From an uncultured Selenomonadaceae bacterium (lineage in GTDB: Bacteria > Bacillota > Negativicutes > Selenomonadales > Selenomonadaceae): a DNA stretch of 64,000 nt. This document shows, one piece after another, positions 43,660-54,693 of this stretch. A program made the translations under genes and the position numbers. Numbering within the stretch: position 1 is the stretch's first letter; each line of letters begins with the position of its first letter. The notes under the pieces were generated by a model that saw only the letters and a list, made by a program, of their open reading frames with translations, had not been told where the DNA came from and did not search any database. The stretch covers positions 1-64,000 of the forward strand of contig CAJOCQ010000003.1 in assembly GCA_905233135.1 (NCBI GenBank), in the 5' to 3' direction.

Positions 43660-45640
43660 TCAATCTAAACGTCCTCGAATTTTCAAGATTCCTTTTTGAT
43701 ACGGCGGGAATTTCAAAACTTTGGTTACGGATTTTCAAAATTCCAAGTTCCAGAAAAATATTAACAGCCGTGTACATTTTTTGAACTGAAAGAAAATTTT
43801 TGCTTGAATTATTAAATTTTTCGGTAAGGTCTTGCAGATTTAAAATTTTTTCGCCGTCAAGTTTTAAAAATTTATAAACATCCGCCAAAATTTCGCGCGT
43901 CAAAATAATTTTATCTTCACAAGTCGGCGCAATGTCATTTACAAAACATTTAACAAAAATTTCGTCTTGCCAAGAATCAATCGTCGGTTGAAAGATAATA
44001 TCGACGGGCGAATTTTCAAGCATATTTGCAAATTTGGCGTTGCCGAAAGAAACTGCGCGAACATTTTTATTTTCTTCGCTGTCAGCCAAAATTACAAAAC
44101 TTAAGTGCGATTTATCCGCGCCGATAATTTTTGATTCGGTACAGCGCACATTGCGGCAAGCCAAAATTGCTTCGGGGTTTTCAATCCCGCAAGGTTCCAG
44201 CTTTTCCAATTCTTCAGCGATTTTCAAATTAATTTGCGCGGGGTGAATCAGCGCGTCAATTTCTACAACGGGCAAAAAATCTTCATCAGTCAAATTTTTT
44301 CTGACGTACTCATCGAAACGCTTTTTGAGCGCAGGAATATTTTTTGTAGGAATGGAAAAGCCAGCCGCTTGCGAATGCCCGCCGTAATTTTCAAACAAAT
44401 CCGCCATAGTGTCGAGCGCGTTTTTAATGTGCAGGGCTGGAATACTTCTGCAACTGCCGCGTGAAATCATTTCGCCCGTTGAAATAATAATCGTCGGCAA
44501 CGAATATTTTTCTGCAAGTTTCGAGGCAGTCAAGCCGATAATTCCCGCGTTCCATTTCCCGTCGTCAACAACGAGCGTCCAAAGGTTACCGCCTTTATCG
44601 TCGCGCAGAATCTCAACTTTTTCTTCAGCCTGCACTAAAATTTTTTTCTCAATTTCCTTGCGTTCAACATTGGCGTTTTCGAGTTCTTCGGCAATTTGCG
44701 CGGCTTTCAAAGGGTCATCAGTCAATAAAAGTTCCGCGCCAATATTCGCAGTTTTCAAACGTCCTACAGAATTTAAACGCGGCGCAATTTGAAATGCAAT
44801 GTTTGACGCCGAAATTTTTTTGTTTTCAAAGCCTGCAACTTTTATCAATGCGGCAAGCCCGATGCAATTTGTAGCAGGCATTTCTTTCAAGCCGAGTCGA
44901 ACAATTTTTCGATTTTCGCCCGTAAGCGGTACTAAATCTGCGACTGTTGCAAGCGCGGCAATTTCAATATCTGCGGCGTATTCGGCGAAGGGAATATTTT
45001 CCAATTCCTGCGCGAGAGCTTGACAAAGTTTAAATGCAACGCCCGTACCGCATAAATTTTTATCGGGGTAATTGCAATTTTCTTGGTGCGCGTCAATGAC
45101 TGCAACAACTTCTTCAGGATTAATTTTCTCAAGCGCGGGGAGGTGATGGTCAGTAATTATAAAATCAATTTGCCCTGCAACTGCCGAAATTTCTTTGGCG
45201 TTGGAAATTCCGCAGTCAACCGAAATTAAAAGACTTGCACCGCCTTCAATAATTTTTTTCAGCGCGTTGACGTTTATACCGTAACCTTCGACACGAGCGG
45301 GAATGTAAAATTCAACATTTGCGCCGAAATTTTTCAGCGCGCGCGTCAAAAGTGCAACGCCGCTCATTCCATCAACATCGTAATCGCCGTACACGCAAAT
45401 TTTTTCTTCGCCCTCAATCGCCAAAATTATTCTGTCAACGGCGTCCTGCATTCCGTCCATTAAAAGCGGGTTGTAAAATTCTTGCGCGGTTTCTGCGTTC
45501 AAAAATTTATCTGCGTCAACCGCGCTTGTTATTCCCCTGTGCAACAAAATTTTTGCAGTAAGTTCACTTATACCGACAGCCGCCGCAAGTTTTGTAACCT
45601 GCGCCGCGTCGTCAACTTTGATATTCCATTTTTTCTCCAT
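43649..45640 (-). CDS. recJ: Single-stranded-DNA exonuclease RecJ
   Basis: 5'-3' ssDNA exonuclease of mismatch and recombination repair, 663 aa. Seen: DHH domain motifs ICVYGDYDVDGMSGVALL (metal ligands), SVDCGIS, the signature DHH in FIITDHHLP, then DHHA1 with RGSCRSIPALHIKNAL and YGGHSQAAGFS (GGH motif), then a RecJ OB domain. The C-terminal extension is longer than in E. coli. ATG start at 45640. It sits downstream of the secD-secF genes, a common Firmicute order, with two LPP20-type genes inserted. Confidence 0.95.
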   Translation of the reverse strand: MEKKWNIKVDDAAQVTKLAAAVGISELTAKILLHRGITSAVDADKFLNAETAQEFYNPLLMDGMQDAVDRIILAIEGEEKICVYGDYDVDGMSGVALLTRALKNFGANVEFYIPARVEGYGINVNALKKIIEGGASLLISVDCGISNAKEISAVAGQIDFIITDHHLPALEKINPEEVVAVIDAHQENCNYPDKNLCGTGVAFKLCQALAQELENIPFAEYAADIEIAALATVADLVPLTGENRKIVRLGLKEMPATNCIGLAALIKVAGFENKKISASNIAFQIAPRLNSVGRLKTANIGAELLLTDDPLKAAQIAEELENANVERKEIEKKILVQAEEKVEILRDDKGGNLWTLVVDDGKWNAGIIGLTASKLAEKYSLPTIIISTGEMISRGSCRSIPALHIKNALDTMADLFENYGGHSQAAGFSIPTKNIPALKKRFDEYVRKNLTDEDFLPVVEIDALIHPAQINLKIAEELEKLEPCGIENPEAILACRNVRCTESKIIGADKSHLSFVILADSEENKNVRAVSFGNAKFANMLENSPVDIIFQPTIDSWQDEIFVKCFVNDIAPTCEDKIILTREILADVYKFLKLDGEKILNLQDLTEKFNNSSKNFLSVQKMYTAVNIFLELGILKIRNQSFEIPAVSKRNLENSRTFRLNGK

Positions 45641-45667
45641 AAAAAATTTTTCCTTTAAAATTATTTT

Positions 45668-46528
45668 TTACCGAAGTTTTCTAGCCATTTCAAAATCTTT
45701 TGCGGCTGTTAATTCTTTTTTCAAAGCCAAATAACAAATTCCGCGATTGTAATAACTGTTTGCATAATTCGGATTGAGTTCAAGCGCGCGGTTGTAGTCA
45801 GCAATAGCCGCGCCGTATTGTTTAAAATCCTGGTAAAATTTGCCGCGATTATAATATGACAAGTCATTATTGGGGTGGAGTCGAACAGCTTTATTAAATT
45901 CGGCAAGTGTCGTGTTATAGTAATTTAATTTGCTTTCTTCTATTGGCAAATTCATTGTAGGCGAAGAATTATTTTTTATTGCGGCGTTTGAATTTTTGGC
46001 TGTACTTGCAGTTGCAATAATTTCTTCAAGCTGTTCAATTTTTTTTGCTTGATTGCTAATTATTTTTTGCATTGAGTCATTTTGTTTAGCAATTTCGGAA
46101 TGTTCGGGATTGTTACGCTTTAACCATTTATCAATTTGCGCGTTTAAATCATCCGTATCAATGGCAACCGTAACAGTTGCAATGAATTTGATATAAGTTT
46201 TGCCGTCCTTGCCTTGAATAAGCACGGGCTCAAAATTTGGCTCGCCGATAAATTTTACAATGCTTGCAGTAAAAGTTTCAATTTCGTCGGATTCAACCAT
46301 ATGATTTTTAATTTTGGTGTTACTGCTGACAAAAACGCCCGCCTTTTCCTGCTCGGCGCGTACAGCTTGAATTTTCGCGCCTTCTTTGGCGAGTTCTTGA
46401 GTGTCAGAATCACTCATAATATATTCGCCCGTGCCGGTGTAGTAGTTTAAATTTTCGGCTTAGACATTCGGGGCAAATATAAAAGCTCCAACAGCCAACG
46501 CCGCTGCAATAATTTTTTTTGTCAGCAT
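45668..46528 (-). pseudogene. LPP20-like TPR protein with a stop codon in its signal peptide
   Basis: From ATG 46528 (GGGGAA upstream) the frame reads MLTKKIIAAALAVGAFIFAP-NV, then TAA at 46460-46462, then continues AENLNYYTGTGEYIMSDSDTQE... to 45668. The stop falls at the signal-peptidase site; one C-to-T change from CAA (giving VQA-EN) explains it. The rest is open: an LPP20-like domain, a coiled coil and two or three TPR units (NNDLSYYNRGKFYQDFKQYG, YNRALELNPNYANSYYNRGICYLA). An internal ATG at 46417 could start a cytoplasmic form of 249 aa. Paralogous to 37711-38712. Recent inactivation or a sequencing error. Confidence 0.75.
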
Positions 46529-46540
46529 AACAATTCCCCA

Positions 46541-46945
46541 TTAAGCCATGCGGCGTTTAATTTCCCTTTCGACAAGTTCAGCAATTTTATCGGTGTCAAT
46601 TTCTGCGGTAACTTCGGCGCACATTAAAAGTACGCCTGCTTCATCTTTCAGCGAATATTTAACGCCCGTAATATTCATAACGCCTGCAGTTATCGAAATA
46701 ATTTCGTCCTGCGTCAAATTGGAATTGTGCGCCTCCGAATAACTTTTAACGTTAATCTGCGCTTGTTCCATTGCGTTAAGTTCGGCGGCAAGTTTAGCGG
46801 CGTCTTGCGCCTGCGCGAGCGTTTCTTTTTCGTCTTCCATATAATGTTCGCCGACGCCCGTATAAATTTTAATTTCGGCTTGCACGCTTGAAAATAAAAT
46901 TAAACTGCAGAGAATTAACGCCGCCGCAAAAATTTTTTTCCGCAT
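46541..46945 (-). CDS. Small secreted LPP20-like protein
   Basis: 134 aa. Seen: signal peptide (KKIFAAALILCSLILFSSVQA) and a mature domain opening EIKIYTGVGEHYMEDEKETLAQAQDAAKLAAELNAMEQAQINVKSYSE, then AGVMNITGVKYSL and a C-terminal charged helix. This is the LPP20-like core without TPRs, like the N-terminal domains of the paralogues at 37711 and 45668. It lies 15 bases after secF and 12 before the next paralogue, so it is part of the sec-rec transcript. Start ATG with GGAGAA. Function unknown, envelope location likely. Confidence 0.78.
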   Translation of the reverse strand: MRKKIFAAALILCSLILFSSVQAEIKIYTGVGEHYMEDEKETLAQAQDAAKLAAELNAMEQAQINVKSYSEAHNSNLTQDEIISITAGVMNITGVKYSLKDEAGVLLMCAEVTAEIDTDKIAELVEREIKRRMA

Positions 46946-46960
46946 AAATTTTTCTCCAAA

Positions 46961-47842
46961 TTATTTTTTCCAATTTCTAAGCGTCAACCACAAAGGACCC
47001 GCTATAAAAATTGAAGAGTAACAGCCGCTTATAAATCCAATCGTCAACGCAAATGCAAAATCTTTCGTGGTATCGCCGCCGAAAAAGTACAGTGCAAGCG
47101 TCGTAAACAAACAAGTAAACACCGTGTAAAATGAGCGCGTCAAAGTTTGATAAACAGAGCGGTTTACAATGTCAGCCAAATTTGCGCCGCGCCTGAAGTG
47201 CAATTTCAAATTTTCTCTTATCCTGTCAAAAATAACAATCGTATCGTTGATTGAATAGCCGACAATCGTTAAAAGCGCGGCTACAAACGATGAGTCAATT
47301 TGTTTCTGCGTGAATGAAAAAACCGCAAGCACTATCAAAACATCGTGCACCAACGCAAGAACCGCCGATATTCCGAATTTAAATTCAAATCTGTACGCAA
47401 TATATAAAATTATCAGTATCCACGAAATTACCAACGCCATTACCGCGTTGAAAATCAATTCGCCGCCAATCGTCGCTCCAACTTTTTCTTCGCGCAGGAC
47501 TTCATAATTTCCAACGCTTGATTTTATCCCCGCCATAACGTCTTTTCGCTGATTTTCTTCCAAATCAGTTGTGCGAATCATTACATTTGTTGAGGCGGCA
47601 ACGTCTGAAGAATCTCCCGAAAGTTGAATAGTTGCGCCGTCCAATCCGAACGGGCGCAGCGCGTCACGAACTTTTGAAATTTCTACCGCGTTTTCAAATT
47701 TCAAATCAATAATCGTTCCGCCCGTAAAATCTATACCGAAATTAAAGCCGCGCGTTGCCATTGAAATTAATCCCGGAATTATTATCAGCAACGAAAGGAT
47801 AAACCAAATTTTGGCGCGTCCCGCAATATCAAAACCAGGCAT
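46961..47842 (-). CDS. secF: SecF, protein-export membrane subunit
   Basis: Proton-driven partner of the Sec channel, 293 aa. Seen: N-terminal TM, the first periplasmic loop beginning FNFGIDFTGGTIIDL, then a five-helix RND-type C-terminal block with EFKFGISAVLALVHDVLI and TIVGYSINDTIVIFDRIREN (the SecF signature), ending in a hydrophobic segment. It follows secD by 3 bases, the standard pair. All expected motifs are present. Confidence 0.95.
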   Translation of the reverse strand: MPGFDIAGRAKIWFILSLLIIIPGLISMATRGFNFGIDFTGGTIIDLKFENAVEISKVRDALRPFGLDGATIQLSGDSSDVAASTNVMIRTTDLEENQRKDVMAGIKSSVGNYEVLREEKVGATIGGELIFNAVMALVISWILIILYIAYRFEFKFGISAVLALVHDVLIVLAVFSFTQKQIDSSFVAALLTIVGYSINDTIVIFDRIRENLKLHFRRGANLADIVNRSVYQTLTRSFYTVFTCLFTTLALYFFGGDTTKDFAFALTIGFISGCYSSIFIAGPLWLTLRNWKK

Positions 47843-47845
47843 TTC

Positions 47846-49090
47846 TTATTTTGCCTCCTTTGGGTCGAAGAGCATAAAACCGTTTGCGCCGTAAATGCTC
47901 GGACTTTCAAAAATTTTTGCATTAACCAAAAGTTTCAGCATATATTGAGTTAAAGTTATCGCCGTGAACATCGACAGCAGAACGCCAAGCCCCAAAGTTA
48001 TTGCAAAGCCGCGAATATTTCCCGTTCCAAACAAAAATAAAACCGTCGCCGCAATTATCGTTGTTATATTCGAGTCAAAAATTGTTGTAAAGGCGCGTTT
48101 AAATCCGTTATCCATTGCAAGCCGAATACTTTTGCCGAGCCGAAATTCTTCCTTGAAATGTTCAAAAATTAAAACGTTCGCATCAACCGCCATACCTATT
48201 GAAAGAATAATTCCTGCAACGCCCGGCAATGTCAAAGTTGCGTCAAGTGCTTTTAAAATCGCAAGCAAAAGTAATGTGTACGCCATTAATGAAAAGTCCG
48301 CAATGAAACCGCAAGCGCGGTAGAATAAGAGCATAAAAAGTAAAACCGCCGAAATTCCGACTACAAATGCAAATGCAGATTTATCCTTTGAATCTTGCCC
48401 GAGTGAAGGTCCTACAGTGCGCGTTTCAATAATGTTGACTTTTACGGGAAGTGCGCCGCTGCGAAGTAAAACCGCTATATGCTGCGCCTCTTCCAAATTT
48501 CTTTGCCCGCTGATTTCTGCGCGCCCGCCTAAAATCGGTTCCCTGACAACGGGATCCGTTAAAACTTCGCCGTCAAGCAGAATTGCAATTTGTCTGCCAA
48601 CATTCGCCAAAGTAGCGTCAGCAAATTTTTTTGCGCCTTCGTCAGAAAATTCCAGATTGACAACGGCTTGATTATTTTGCTGATTCATAGCCGCCTGCGC
48701 GTCCTTTAAATCCGTGCCCGTTAAAAGCGTATTGCCTTCTTCGTCCTTGAACTCAAGCATTGCAGTTTTGCCGATTGTTTTAATAGCGGCGTCAGGGTCT
48801 TTAATCCCTGCAAGCTCGATAATAACGCGGCGTTCGCCTTCGCGCTGTACGATAGGTTCAGTCAAGCCGAGTTCATTAACGCGCTTTTCCATAATTCCTA
48901 CAACGCGCCTCATTGCGTCGTCGTCAACTTTCGCAATGTCAGTATCAACTGCTTCCAATACTACGTGCGTGCCGCCCTGTAAATCTAAGCCCTGCCGAAT
49001 TGAATTCGCTAAAGGGCGTATGAAAATTACAAATAAAGCCAAAATCGCCGCTAAACACGCCAGCAATTTGGCTAAAACATCTTTTCTCAC
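47846..49090 (-). CDS. secD: SecD, protein-export membrane subunit
   Basis: 414 aa. Seen: N-terminal TM, LDLQGGTHVVLEAVDTD (conserved periplasmic start), the P1 domain, then a C-terminal RND block with GVAGIILSIGMAVDANVLIFEHFKEE and the family AITLTQYML end. Compared with E. coli SecD it has the shorter P1 region typical of Firmicutes. GTG start at 49088-49090 behind AAAGGGG. A promoter (TTGCCT-17-TATATT) lies 40 bases upstream. It heads the secD-secF-LPP20-recJ transcript. Confidence 0.95.
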   Translation of the reverse strand: MRKDVLAKLLACLAAILALFVIFIRPLANSIRQGLDLQGGTHVVLEAVDTDIAKVDDDAMRRVVGIMEKRVNELGLTEPIVQREGERRVIIELAGIKDPDAAIKTIGKTAMLEFKDEEGNTLLTGTDLKDAQAAMNQQNNQAVVNLEFSDEGAKKFADATLANVGRQIAILLDGEVLTDPVVREPILGGRAEISGQRNLEEAQHIAVLLRSGALPVKVNIIETRTVGPSLGQDSKDKSAFAFVVGISAVLLFMLLFYRACGFIADFSLMAYTLLLLAILKALDATLTLPGVAGIILSIGMAVDANVLIFEHFKEEFRLGKSIRLAMDNGFKRAFTTIFDSNITTIIAATVLFLFGTGNIRGFAITLGLGVLLSMFTAITLTQYMLKLLVNAKIFESPSIYGANGFMLFDPKEAK

Positions 49091-49123
49091 GAAAAATTTT
49101 CCCCTTTCGATAATGTAAATTAA

Positions 49124-49152
49124 AATATACTACAATATTAATTTTAAGGCAA
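49124..49152 (-). promoter_or_regulatory. Promoter of the secDF-recJ transcript
   Basis: Minus strand -35 TTGCCT (49147-49152), 17 bases, -10 TATATT (49124-49129), about 35 bases before the secD GTG. Confidence 0.6.
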
Positions 49153-49232
49153 GTTGACGAATTTTTTTGTTATTTTTAGTTTAATAAAATTTTTATTTTA
49201 ATCGTTAATAATATTGAGAAATTTTTTTGGAA

Positions 49233-49702
49233 GTGATAAAAATAAAATTTATTTCAAAAAAATTAATCGTGGCAAATGTAGCATTGGGAACTTTCATTTT
49301 TTCGCCGGCTATTGAAAATTCTGTTTCTACCATTTCGGCAGGAACTAAAACTTTTATGAAAGTTTGAGAATGTGCAAGTGCAGCAGAAACAGCTTCCTCT
49401 CATACTATAAACGTGGGGGTATTTACGGCGATTTAAAACAGTATGATAAAGCTGTTGCAGATTATTCAAAGTATATTGCTTTCAATCCGAATGTCAGTTA
49501 TGGTTATGGAAAACGCGGCGTAACATTAACTGAAATGCAAAATTACTCTCAAGCAATAACAGATTTAAATAAATCTATTGAACTTGGTTTAAATGAGGGC
49601 GAAGTTTTTTACAATCGCGGCAAATGTTATAAAAAATCAGGCTACAATGAACAAGCTGATGAAGATTTTGCTAATGCTAAGGAACTTGGCTGCAACGGTT
49701 AA
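49233..49702 (+). pseudogene. Decayed TPR protein gene (signal-peptide remnant plus TPR tail)
   Basis: A frame from GTG 49233 (GGAAGTG) gives a signal-like segment (KLIVANVALGTFIFSPA) and ends at a stop near 49366. From about 49364 a different frame carries two to three TPR repeats (SYYKRGGIYGDLKQYDKAVADYSKYIAFNP, NYSQAITDLNKSIELG, FYNRGKCYKKSGYNEQADEDF) and ends at 49702. At least one frameshift separates the parts. The tail matches the TPR ends of the LPP20 family nearby, so this is probably a third, plus-strand relic of that family. An efficient terminator follows. Confidence 0.6.
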
Positions 49703-49724
49703 AAATAAATTTGCGCAAAAAAAT

Positions 49725-49752
49725 AACCGCCAATTAAGGCGGCTTTTTTATT
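49725..49752 (+). terminator. Terminator after the TPR relic
   Basis: CCGCC-AATTAA-GGCGG followed by CTTTTTTATTTT. It overlaps the stop of the convergent 5-FTHF cyclo-ligase gene. Confidence 0.8.
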
Positions 49753-50308
49753 TTAAAATCCTTTTTTCGGAAATAATCATATCAACTTTAAAATCGTGCG
49801 GCTCGGTCGGAACTTTTTCGACAATTTGAAAATCGTATGCAAGCGCAATTTTTTTAGCGTTGGCGGCGCGTGCTAAAAATTTATCGTAGTAGCCGCCGCC
49901 GAGCCCCAATCTGTTAAAATTCAAATCGAACGCCGCGCCCGGTACAATTATGCAATTCAATTTTTCGGCGTCGATAAACTTTCTTAAATCTGCGCGAACA
50001 GTCAAAATTCCAAATTCGCCAATTTCCAGCGCGTCAAAATTCGGCACTTCAACGGCTTGCATTTCTCCCTTGCCGACAATTAACGGTACAGCCAAAATTT
50101 TTTTGCGGGCGAAGGCGTCGATAAAAATTTTTTGCAGTTGCACTTCTTCCGCCATTGAAACATACGCCATTATAATTTTTGAATTTTGATAAACTTCCTG
50201 CGCCAAAAATTTTTTAACAATTTCATTACTAAAAATTTCGCGTTCAATTTCTGTTAAAGATTTTCGCCGCGTGCGCATTTTTTTTCGCAGTAAAATTTTT
50301 TCTTCCAT
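49748..50308 (-). CDS. 5-formyltetrahydrofolate cyclo-ligase
   Basis: Converts 5-formyl-THF to 5,10-methenyl-THF with ATP. 186 aa from ATG 50308; the upstream frame to 50356 is likely non-coding. Seen: LLRKKMRTRRKSL (N-terminal Arg-rich region), YVSMAEEVQ, VPLIVGKGEMQAVEV, PGAAFDLNFNRLGLGGGYYDKFLA (the signature G-x-G-G-G-Y-Y-D) and TEPHDFKVDMIISE. The full motif set is present. Separated from yajC by element copy G. Confidence 0.93.
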   Translation of the reverse strand: MEEKILLRKKMRTRRKSLTEIEREIFSNEIVKKFLAQEVYQNSKIIMAYVSMAEEVQLQKIFIDAFARKKILAVPLIVGKGEMQAVEVPNFDALEIGEFGILTVRADLRKFIDAEKLNCIIVPGAAFDLNFNRLGLGGGYYDKFLARAANAKKIALAYDFQIVEKVPTEPHDFKVDMIISEKRILK

Positions 50309-50439
50309 AAGTTTAAGCAGAATTTCTTTTAGCCTTAAAAGCTGCCCGTGCCTCATTCCAATATAAATGATTTGAACACTGCACTAAATTTTCTTCCGCC
50401 AATTTTCAAACTCCTTTATTAAAGAAATTTTTTTATCTT

Positions 50440-50625
50440 AAATGTTCTTTCTTTTTTCCAAAGCAAAAAAAGAAAGAACCAAAGAAAAAGTGCTTTTTTC
50501 CGCCCGTCAGGGCCGCTCGGTTTCCAGTACGCTCGTAGTCAGTGAGCCCCCTTTTGGGGCGCAAACTTTTTCCTACGCTCGTAAAAAACATCAAGCTGCG
50601 GCTTAATGACGGGCGGTTTTTTCTT
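50440..50625 (+). repeat. Dispersed intergenic element, copy G
   Basis: Stem 1 ATGTTCTTTCTTTTTT with AAAAAAAGAAAGAACC (same arm changes as F). Stem 2 CGCCCGTCA with TGACGGGCG, enclosing GCCCCCTTTTGGGGC. The second stem runs straight into GGTTTTTTCTTTT, a terminator layout on the plus strand. No tail module. It lies between two minus-strand genes. Confidence 0.85.
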
Positions 50626-50643
50626 TTCACTACTGCCTAAAAA

Positions 50644-53120
<2,477 letters not shown>

Positions 53121-53130
53121 TAAAATTCCT

Positions 53131-53409
53131 TCAAATTTCTTTTAAATAAAAACTTTTGTAAGTAGTAATTTTTTGATACTTCGATAAATCGCCCAAATCT
53201 TTCTTTAATAAATCTTTATCAAGGCGCGTTATCTTATGTTCTTTAAAAATAATTTTCCAATCTGCGCCAATCAAAGTATCTTTTCCGCGTGAAGTCATTT
53301 CGCTTTTTATTTCGTCCTTGAGTTCTTCAATGACAGTTTCAAGTTGCTTTGAAACTTGTTGAAGTGCGCAGAGTCTTTTTACTTTTTTATTAATTTCAAT
53401 ATCGTCCAT
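53131..53409 (-). CDS. Small helical protein, possibly phage-derived
   Basis: Not recognised with certainty. 92 aa. Seen: an N-terminal coiled-coil-like helix (KKVKRLCALQQVSKQLETVIEELKDEIKSEMTSRGKD), then DWKIIFKEHKITRLDKDLLKKDLGDLSKYQKITTYKSFYLKEI. The helix plus a R-L-D-K-x-x-L-K motif resembles small proteins next to phage recombination genes, an impression only. It lies between the spoIID-like gene and queA on the same strand. No other phage genes are in the window. Confidence 0.5.
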   Translation of the reverse strand: MDDIEINKKVKRLCALQQVSKQLETVIEELKDEIKSEMTSRGKDTLIGADWKIIFKEHKITRLDKDLLKKDLGDLSKYQKITTYKSFYLKEI

Positions 53410-53430
53410 AATCTTAAAACCTTTGAAAAT

Positions 53431-54549
53431 TTAATAAAGCTTTTTCAAAATAGTATTGCGATAATAATGCGCCAAAATTTTTTTGTAATCCCAACCGTGT
53501 TTGGCGTAAGCGTTCGCGCCGTTTTGAGACATTCCGACGCCGTGCCCGTGCCCGTACCCTTCAAAAATAATTTTGTTGCCGGAAATTTTTATATTAAAAA
53601 GCGTGCTCGGTAACGAAAATTTGGAGCGCAATTCGGTTCCCTTAAGCTGAACATTATTTTTGCTGCCGACAAATTGCGCACTGCGCACGCGCCCCGAAAT
53701 GCTCCTGTCAGGCGCGGCTTTTCCAATTTCAAGCGGCGATAAATTTATTTCTTGCAACTTGCCTAAATTCCCGCCAATTATTCTTGAAAAATCGTCAAGC
53801 GAAAATTCTTTTTTCCAAGGGTCAGTATTTTTTTCAAGCTCTTCAACGGCTTGCAAATGCGCCGAATAAGTTCCCCAAACTTCGGAAACATTTTCAGTCA
53901 TTCCGCCGCTGTCAGTATGAAAATTCGTATCTGCAATTTGCCCTTCCAGCAGCAAAATTTCGCCGCGCGTAGCTTTAATAGCTTCGTCTGTCAAAGGGTG
54001 CGCAGAATCCGCGCCGCCGAAAATTTGACAGTGAACATTTGCACAAAGGTCAAAGCCTTCAGCTTGATGGCGTTCACGATTTTTCAAAGTGAAACAACGC
54101 GCCGCTATTGCCTGCGCCTTCAACGCCTCCACGTGAAATGACGGCGACATTTCTTTAGATACTACGCCGCGCAAATATTCTTCAACAGGAGCAAGATTTA
54201 TAACCGTCAGCGAATTATTTTTTTTGTCGATACGCACTCCGCCGAAAAATTTTTTGCCGTCAATCGTTGCAATTAAATCCTTTAGCAAAGTATTTTCGGC
54301 GCGAATTTCTACGGAATTACTTTTCAACTCGTCAAATTCTACAGAAAAAATTTCATTGGCGGCAAATTTTTTCAAAATTTTTCTTGTAGCAGAATCAAGC
54401 ATAACGCACGGCGCAGAAAGTTTCAATTCAACTTGATTAACGCCGCTCAAAATCCCAATCCTAATTTCAGGTTGCCAAATTTCATTGGCGGAAGCGGGCG
54501 CAGTAAAAATTATCGCCGCCAATATCATAATAAAAAATTTTATAAGCAA
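53431..54549 (-). CDS. SpoIID/LytB domain protein, secreted
   Basis: 372 aa. Seen: signal peptide (FIMILAAIIFTAPASA, cleavage near 21), a SpoIID-type N-terminal region with VNQVELKLSAPCVML and KFFGGVRIDKKNNSLTVINL, then EEYLRGVVSKEMSPSFHVEALKAQAIAARCF, the SpoIID signature with the catalytic Glu, NVHCQIFGGADSAHPLTDEAIKATRGE, FHTDSGGMTENVSEVW and GHGHGVGMSQNGANAYAKHG. SpoIID is a lytic transglycosylase that cleaves denuded glycan strands in spore formers and is also kept in non-sporulating relatives. The gene stands next to queA, a common Firmicute arrangement. No sporulation genes are near. Confidence 0.9.
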   Translation of the reverse strand: MLIKFFIMILAAIIFTAPASANEIWQPEIRIGILSGVNQVELKLSAPCVMLDSATRKILKKFAANEIFSVEFDELKSNSVEIRAENTLLKDLIATIDGKKFFGGVRIDKKNNSLTVINLAPVEEYLRGVVSKEMSPSFHVEALKAQAIAARCFTLKNRERHQAEGFDLCANVHCQIFGGADSAHPLTDEAIKATRGEILLLEGQIADTNFHTDSGGMTENVSEVWGTYSAHLQAVEELEKNTDPWKKEFSLDDFSRIIGGNLGKLQEINLSPLEIGKAAPDRSISGRVRSAQFVGSKNNVQLKGTELRSKFSLPSTLFNIKISGNKIIFEGYGHGHGVGMSQNGANAYAKHGWDYKKILAHYYRNTILKKLY

Positions 54550-54636
54550 GTTTCAACCTCGATTTTTCAAAATGCCCTTAAAAGCCCAAAATTTTAAAAT
54601 TTTCGCAGGGGTATACATTTATACCAAAAAAGATAG

Positions 54637-54669
54637 AAAGGCGGCTTGTCGTCGAAATTAGCCGCCTTT
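54637..54669 (-). terminator. Terminator after the double-GT41 gene
   Basis: AAAGGCGGCT and AGCCGCCTTT form a 10-bp stem around a 13-base loop; on the minus strand CTATCTTTTTTGG follows. Confidence 0.75.
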
Positions 54670-54693
54670 AAATCGATGTTTGAAAGTTTTATC

